This document shows, one piece after another, positions 58,036 through 64,000 of a stretch of DNA of 64,000 nucleotides. This stretch comes from Coptis chinensis (taxonomy: Eukaryota; Streptophyta; Magnoliopsida; Ranunculales; Ranunculaceae), in NCBI GenBank assembly GCA_015680905.1, contig CM027381.1, positions 70,979,501 to 71,043,500 on the forward strand. Direction: 5' to 3'. The position numbers and the translations under genes were made by a program. How positions within the stretch are numbered: position 1 is the first letter of the stretch; every line of letters begins with the position of its first letter. Under the pieces are notes generated by a model. It saw only the letters and a list, made by a program, of their open reading frames with translations. It did no database searches and was not told the origin of the DNA.

Positions 58036-58442
58036 CAATTGTATTTTTCTGAGAAAGGACAAATTGCAAACAGACAATTTAAATGATGACATCTGAATTG
58101 TTTACTCTACTAGGAGAGTATGTAGGTCATTGTCTCGTAGATCTTACACTGGTTTGATTCCAATTATATAGTGATGCAAAGTTGTAAATGACAACCTCGT
58201 GAAAAACAAGCCCTTGTCTAATTTTTATGCATACTTGCTTAATATTTGTAGTTCAAGCAGCTAAAAAGGTGTCACGTTCTCAACATGCATAAATATCATA
58301 TTCCAGTCTTTGAACAACCTGAATTCCTGCATTGAAGGTTGAGCCCGGACACTAGCTAAGAATGAATTGCAACGTAAAACTTTCAGCAGCGCCCAATTGT
58401 ACTATCATAAATAGATTTCGGCTATTTAACTTAAACTACTAG
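58036..58442. other. Region without recognised genes
   Basis: AT-rich, no coding signal. It leads into the duplicated segment shared with 36 kb. Confidence 0.4.
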
Positions 58443-58605
58443 ATAATTGCTAAGTAGTGGGGGCGTGAGCGGAGGGTGGAGAAGAGAGAGGGAGAGAGAA
58501 AGGGATAGGTGAGGACAGACAGACAGAAACCAACCAACTTAGTTTTTGTCCGCATAACCCCCCCTTCTGCCCAGATCATTTGCTCCACTCACTTGATTAA
58601 TTGAC
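58443..58605. repeat. Duplicated segment copy B
   Basis: Partner of 35966-36153, lacking about 40 bases of its purine-rich part and carrying a short extra GCATAACC. The similarity starts at GCTAAG-AGT-GGGGGCGTGAG and ends at CACTTGAT. Confidence 0.75.
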
Positions 58606-58762
58606 AGGAAGGGGCAATTACTCCATATGACTATAGTGCATTAACCTTCACTGTTTTCACTACTTGTCCACTTCTACGGTATGTCTTTATGCTTCTTTAA
58701 TATGGGTGGACACGTGGTTGTGGAGTTGCACAAGATCGTTCCTTATTATGGCGCGGTGCAAA

Positions 58763-58889
58763 CAGGGGCGGATCCGTCGAAAAAAAACATAATAGTTATA
58801 ATAGTGTATGATTCACCCAAAAACAAAATATGAGTAGTGTGTGTTAGTAGTAGCAACCCTCTTGAGTGGCAATCCTGGATTCGCCCCTG
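58763..58889. mobile_element. hAT-type MITE (127 bp)
   Basis: Inverted ends CAGGGGCGGATCC and GGATTCGCCCCTG, with the 8-bp duplication GGTGCAAA at 58755-58762 and 58890-58897. Non-coding and very short. Confidence 0.92.
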
Positions 58890-59048
58890 GGTGCAAACAC
58901 ATATGGGAGAAGGCATCCTGAGAGTTGGTGGACACTGATAGAGGCGGAGTTAAGATGTCTACACTAAGAAGCTTAATCTGGAAAAAAGATAGATTAGAGG
59001 AATATATGCTGATTTATTACCATGGTGAAGTGAACCAATGCACAATAC

Positions 59049-59514
59049 TGTAAGTGAATATTTCTAATTGAATGGGGTAAAACTTACTTGCTTGTGACAT
59101 GGCGACACTTGGCAATAAGGAGCAGGCAGTAGGAAAGTACAGTGGCAACATATGGCATCAAGAAGTTGGTGACACATGGATAGGTGGCCTGAGGTGAAAC
59201 ATGAGCTGGATTACTCGAGATGAGATGGACATGAGCTGGCAATCCAACGCCATGTCCATGCACACAAACATGAGGTGGAGCTCACAAAGATGAGGTGGAT
59301 AAAGAGATGATTATGTATAAATAGAGGGTCAAGACAATAAACATGGAGGAGGAGATTTTATGGACTCATCTAGCTAGCAAGGGGAAGAACAGAGAAATAC
59401 AAGTGATATAAACATGTATAAAATAACTAATCATGAAAACCCAATTCTATTACTCCATTTCTTGTAAAGGATGGATAGACTACTTAAGTTCATGGTAGAA
59501 ATTTGGCACTTACA
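59049..59514 (+). repeat. 5' LTR of an otherwise missing retrotransposon
   Basis: 466 bp, starting TGTAAGTG and ending CACTTACA. A TATAAATAGAGG promoter word is near 59316. A primer-binding site follows directly, so this is a 5' LTR. No partner LTR is seen downstream. Confidence 0.8.
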
Positions 59515-59515
59515 T

Positions 59516-59533
59516 TGGCGCCATCTGTGGGGA
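59516..59533 (+). promoter_or_regulatory. Primer-binding site
   Basis: TGGCGCCATCTGTGGGGA, one base after the LTR. It differs by one base from the site at 22923-22940. Confidence 0.82.
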
Positions 59534-60441
59534 GCGTAACGCAAAGCTATGTTTCACGTTTTAACTTCAGTGATGCTGAAGTGGTGGAATTGATTCTTAA
59601 AAGCAAAAGAAAAGGTTTGAATTGGTCAAGTACAGAAGTGGTTACTAATTTCCTCCATAAACATTAAGGTGGCAATTGGTTGCTAGAGCTCTTGGTGGAA
59701 TTATTTGTTGGACATTTATTTCCAATGCGTTTCTCTGGAGCCCATCCTTCTCACAAGTTTTGGTGGCGTTCATAATTTATTAGGCAGACTAGGGATGTTA
59801 TTTTTACTATGGAATATTAATTGGAGCTTTTGAATTTCTTATCTAATCATTGTTTTGCAGTGTGACTTGGGCATCATCCTTGTGATTGCTTTGTTTTTCA
59901 TTTCTCTTTTGTGATTGTTGTGTTTGTCATTTCTCTTACCCACTGTTCCTTAATTGATATGCTTATATTTTGAAGGATTTTTTAGGCAACAAAAGGAAGG
60001 TTGTCTAATATACTCATTCTAGCTGTGAGACTGACAAGCTTGTAGTTCTTCATTATTGAAGTGTCCTAGGGTTCACAACTCATATACGTGCTTACTGTTT
60101 CGAGATTGGGTCCTGGACGACCTTGGTCTCTTTCTGGATTCTGCTTTGGTTAAAGTTCGACTGGTGTACAACATTATAACTACCAAACATATACTGGTTA
60201 AGGGAGAACGTTCTGTACTGCACTGCTGACAAAGTGGTTAAGGGAGATATACTGGTTTTTCATTTCAAACAAAGGTTGTTCATCATTTAAATTACGAAAC
60301 ATGTGTGGCAAATATGCCTAGTATAAAACAACACACTGTTTTCAGGCAAGGGGGTAATACGAGGAACCGCCACTGCTCACATTTTCTTGGTGCGCATCGT
60401 TGAAAATCTCAAATTGCCTGGGGTATTTAGTGTGTTTGCAG
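59534..60441. other. Region without recognised genes
   Basis: Non-coding, T-rich. It contains no retroelement domain although it follows a primer site, so the element was cut soon after that site. The right part is probably intron of the FtsH-like gene fragment. Confidence 0.4.
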
Positions 60442-60994
60442 GACAACTTCCTGGGGATTGGGAGTTCTTTGTGTCGTACTTGCTTGGGAGCATCTCTCTG
60501 GTAGTCTGGCTATAGGTAATGTTTCTCCTGGGTAAGCATTTTCTCTTTTACCCAAAGAACTATGAACATTCTTCCTTGGCTTCTTCAGGCAGCCATTGGT
60601 GGGTTTTCTGTTTTCTATCGTTTTTTTTCTCTTGATTACCAGGACAGAATTGCAAGGCATGAAGTTGCACAATTTTAGGTGCTTTACGCTGTTGTGTTTC
60701 ATACTAGTTTGTAGTGGCATACTTGTTCAGCCTTCCTATCCTGGGATATACATTGGATATTGGAAAAGAACATGTCAACCGGATTAATGACAAACTTCAA
60801 AAGCTTAGATATAGTGGACAACTTGATGCGAAGGAATTAGACAGGTTATATGCTGTGTCAATGGCGAGACTTGCAATAGAAGGTTTGAAATATGATAAAG
60901 TGATAGCGCAGCCTGCGGATTTTTTCAGTCTCCAGAGATTTATTAAAAGAAACAAACCACAAATAAGCAAATAACATCAACAAAATCTTACTAG
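60442..60994 (+). pseudogene. FtsH/peptidase-M41-like protein fragment, cut by copia copy 2
   Basis: The family is a plant plastid-type protein with an M41-like domain but no AAA module (At5g27290-like). Visible plus blocks are 60442 to about 60530 (GQLPGDWEFFVSYLLGSISL, then a one-base loss before AIGNVSPG), about 60584-60677 (LLQAAIGGFSVF, then DRIARHEVAQ where HE-AAH is usual) and 60715-60974 (VAYLFSLPILGYTLDIGKEH, YSGQLDAKELDRL, ADFFSLQRFIKRNKPQISK). A TAA at 60972-60974 replaces an expected E. After it HQQNLT still matches up to 60994, where the copia LTR starts. Missing H in the HE-x-x-H motif, a frameshift and the stop indicate a pseudogene, already decaying or decayed since insertion. 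Confidence 0.75.
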
Positions 60995-61670
60995 TGTTGG
61001 GGTTTAATCTCGATACTAATCGATCCCCACTACACAGATAATTTGTAATAGGACCAACAACAATCTATAGACTAAAAATCTAAATTTTCACTACAACCAA
61101 CCTCGCATGCCCAACTCTCTAAACAACTATTAACAACAAATAATAATGCAGAGAAAGTAAAACATACCACAACTCAAGATGTAACGTGGTTCGGCCAATG
61201 ATGCCTACTTCCACAAGAGCTAATCCATTTATAAAGTGGGAATGACGATTACAATCATTCTTTTCAGTCTCTCACCTTACTAGATCACTCCTCTCTCTTT
61301 ACAGGATTTTTTCTCTGCAAATGTTATATTTCAATTTTGATAGCTCTCAAAATTTGGTTTTCTCTCTCTTGTGTTAGCTTGGTTTTCGTGTGTTAGGTTT
61401 TGCCAAAAACACCCAAAACTTATACTGCAAACTCGCGGTTTCGCAAAAATAGAATTCTGCCAAAAATAAACATGGGCGCGGGCACACTCTCGGCAAGGCC
61501 AATTCCGAGCGCGCGCACCCTCAAGTGCCTGTTTCGTTTTTTCCAGTACCAAGGGCGCGGGCGTGCCTTGGGCTAGACCAATCTGAGCGTGTGCACACTC
61601 AGACCTCTTCACGTAAACAGAACTGATTTTTATTTTTTTTCCCATTCTCATGTGAGGGATAACTCCAACA
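60995..61670 (-). repeat. 3' LTR of copia copy 2
   Basis: 676 bp, matching 46179-46842 inverted. A purine tract (CAAGAGGGGGAGAT on minus) lies at 61671-61684. Confidence 0.9.
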
Positions 61671-61889
61671 ATCTCCCCCTCTTGAACAATGAGGAGGGAT
61701 ACATCCATGCAATTTCCAAATCAACAAGAGGAATGTGTTACCAGCCTACCATTCCGGCGGTAGCACAACAAACATCAAATTTATTTTTCGATAAGACTTT
61801 GGTCACATATCCAACCCGTTCTTGTCAGTATGGATCTTCTCAATACACAAATGATTGTCTTCGAGTACTTATCTAATCCAATGATAACG

Positions 61890-64000
61890 CACATGTATGT
61901 GCTTAGATCTAGAATGAAAACTCGAATTCTTGCTCAAATTGATGACACTCTAACTGTCATATAGAACTACAAACTGTTTCTGCTTTATCCCTAGTTCATC
62001 GAAGAACCTCTTTATCCATAACATCTCTTTGCAACACTCAATGGCTGCAATATACTCGACTTCTGTAGTAGAGAGGGCAACACACTTTTGCAACTTAGAT
62101 TGCCAAGAAACTGCTCCCCCTACAAAAGTATCTAGATAACCGGAGGTGTACTTCATCGAGTAAACATCACCTGTCATGTCTGCATCAGTGTAGCCTTCAA
62201 GTAAGGGCTTATTTCCACCAAAACACAAACACACTTTGGAAGTGCCCTTGAGATATCTTAATATCCACTTAACACCTTCCCAATGCTCCTTACCCGAATT
62301 TGACAGAAAATGGCTTACAACACCAACAACGAAAGCAATATCCGGTCTTGTACACACCATTGCATAGATCAAGCTGCCCACTGTGGATGCATAATCAATC
62401 TTTTCCATTTGACTCTGCTCATGCTCACCCTTTGGACACATCTATTTGGTCATGCGGAACTGGCCACCAAGCGGACAACTGATTGGCTTCGCTTGATCCA
62501 TGTTGAATCTTTTCCACACTTTCTCAACGTAGCTTTCTTGAGAAAACCACAACTTTCCACTCTTTCTGTCACGAGTGATCCGCATCCCAAGTATCTGCTT
62601 TTCTTGACCTAAATCCTTCATCTCAAAGGACTTACTCAAGTTTTTCTTCAGCTTGGATATCTTGTTGATGTTTGGGCCAACTATCAATATATCATCCACA
62701 TACAACAAGAGCACTATGAAATCTCCATCTGGAAATTTCAGAACAAACACACAATGATCGGAAGCAGACTTTTTGTATCCATGCTTCGCCATAAATGAAT
62801 CAAACTTTATGTACCACTGTCTTGGTGCTTACTTAAACCCATACAAACTCTTTATCAGCTTGCATACTAGGTGTTCCTTGCCTTTGACCTCAACCCCTCT
62901 GGTTGGTCCATGTAGACATCTTCTTCAAGGTCTCCATGAAGAAAAGTTGTCTTGACATCTAGTTGCTCAACCTCTAGGTTCATACTTGCGGTCAGACCCA
63001 ATACCACCTGGATAGAAGTCATCTTGACTACAGGAGAGAAAATTTTATCAAAGTCAATATCTTTCCTTTGACCGAATCCCTTCATAACAAGGCGATTTTT
63101 GTGCCTTGGGTGTGGATTGTTCTCCTTATGCTTGACTTTGTAGATCCACTTATTCTTGAGAATTTTTCTTCCTTTCGGTTTCTCAACTAACTCATAAGTG
63201 TGATTCTTATGCAAAGAATCTATCTCATCATGCATGGTCTTCAACCACTTCTCTTTGTCTGTACCTTCAAGAGCCTCTTGATAGTACATAGGTTCTCCAC
63301 CATCCGATAGTAGAACATACGTATATTGTGGATACCTAGTTAAAGCTTGTCTCTCTCTATCTGACCTCCTTGCCCCCACCTGCTTGTGCCTCAGGAGGAT
63401 GCACTTTTGTTTGCTTAGGTGGTGGTTTATGCACTTCATTTGCATCTTCTATATCAATAGGTTCTATCCCATCATGAGCAATAAGATCATCATTATGAGC
63501 TTCAAACCCATGGCTCTCTGCATTCTCAATGCCTTCTGCACGTTCCATAGTGGGAACTTCTGGTTATGAATCAACAAAATCATTAGTGAAAGCTTGTAGC
63601 TTCTCACCATCCTCGAAATCTGCTATGGTTTGGTCTTCCAAGAACGCAACAACGCGACTTCGTATTACCTTCTTGTTAATCGGATCATAGAGTTTGTAGC
63701 CAAACTTCTCATCCCAATAACCCAGAAAAATGCACTGCTTGGCTTTGTCATCAAGCTTGGATCTCTCATCCGTCAGAATATGCACAAATGCTCTGCACCT
63801 AAATACCCTCAAGTATCCATAATCAACATTTCTACCTGACCATACTCTCTTTAGATAATCACTATTCAGAGGCTTCGACGGCGATAGGTTGATCACATGT
63901 ACGGTTGTGCGCATTACTTCTACCCAGTAGCTTCTAGGTAACTTAGAGTGAGACAACATGCATCTCATCCTCTCTACAATGGTACGATTCATCCTCTCGG
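61890..64000 (-). pseudogene. Copia copy 2 polyprotein (integrase end, reverse transcriptase, RNase H)
   Basis: Minus frames are open at 63992-63564 (integrase C-part, MNRTIVERMRCMLSHSKLPR), 63548-63357 (linker), 63445-62867 (reverse transcriptase start, NKWIYKVKH, QLDVKTTFLHGDLEEDVYMD), 62792-62442 (YVDDILIVG catalytic box) and 62441-61950 (RNase H, ADMTGD, STTEVEYIA, up to CDS-like end). A TAA replaces the Q of the K-Q-A-P-R block near 62832, a TAG-type stop splits the frame at 62442, and shifts occur near 62870 and 63400. It keeps W and Q codons that copy 1 has lost, so the two decayed independently. Confidence 0.9.

Larger units (their letters stand above)
60995..64000 (-). mobile_element. 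Ty1/copia retrotransposon copy 2 (same family), truncated by window end
   Basis: Reads right to left. The 3' LTR is 60995-61670 and the interior (RNase H, reverse transcriptase, integrase end) runs to the window end. It is the same family as 46179-56351, in opposite orientation. The 3' flank of the insertion is ACTAG (60990-60994) on plus; the other flank is outside the window. Confidence 0.92.

Overview
This window reads as nuclear DNA of a flowering plant, most likely a eudicot. It is AT-rich and gene-poor. Its genes have GT-AG introns, and the recognisable proteins are plant types: MORF/RIP organellar editing factors, a PPR protein, SUVH, CYSTM and Gbeta. Most of the sequence is retrotransposon and DNA-transposon debris inserted into itself. 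I cannot name the species.

Layout: 1-3536 is the 3' end of a decayed LINE whose poly(A) tail sits in an intron of a MORF-like gene (3576-4385, minus). A second MORF-like gene (5421-7129, minus) has four exons that join in phase, and a diverged third copy lies at 23312-23823. Between them are an LTR-protease relic, a LINE RNase H relic, a small non-autonomous LTR element (8050-9760, minus) and a large composite LTR element (9986-23215, minus). The composite holds 91-bp GC-rich tandem repeats, a SUVH fragment and a PPR fragment. The PPR fragment is split by a solo LTR (14020-17481) with a clean CCCGC target duplication. The composite is also interrupted near its primer-binding site by a non-autonomous CACTA transposon (18060-22896, duplication ATC). 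That CACTA carries intron-containing pieces of at least five host genes: Gbeta, a SurE-like phosphatase, a DUF218-like protein, a CYSTM protein and ribosomal protein L37.

24-36 kb: a SAP30-like gene on plus, a tRNA-derived SINE, a broken 3' half of a PP4 regulatory subunit 3 gene with a LINE inside it, and a decayed Myb/SANT-like gene fused to an Hsp90 fragment. 36.8-38.3 kb is a long inverted repeat with coding-like arms. 39.6-40.2 kb is an array of near-perfect 21-bp palindromes. 40.4 kb is a 417-bp hAT-type MITE.

41.5-64 kb: a 4.7-kb LTR-like block with an ATAAC duplication, then a complete but inactive Tnt1-like copia element (46179-56351, duplication AACCT). One solo LTR is inserted in its integrase and another in its 3' LTR. 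Further right are another solo LTR (56554-58030, GAGGG), a 127-bp hAT MITE (58763-58889), a lone 5' LTR with primer-binding site, an FtsH/M41-like gene fragment, and a second copia copy in the opposite orientation that cuts that fragment and runs off the window.

I see no operon, CRISPR array or cellular RNA gene. The plausibly working genes are MORF copy 2, MORF copy 1 (its last exon would lie outside the window) and perhaps the SAP30-like gene. The main biology is gene-fragment capture by two different transposon classes and several levels of nesting that exact target-site duplications let one order in time. All calls are from reading the sequence; no database search was run.
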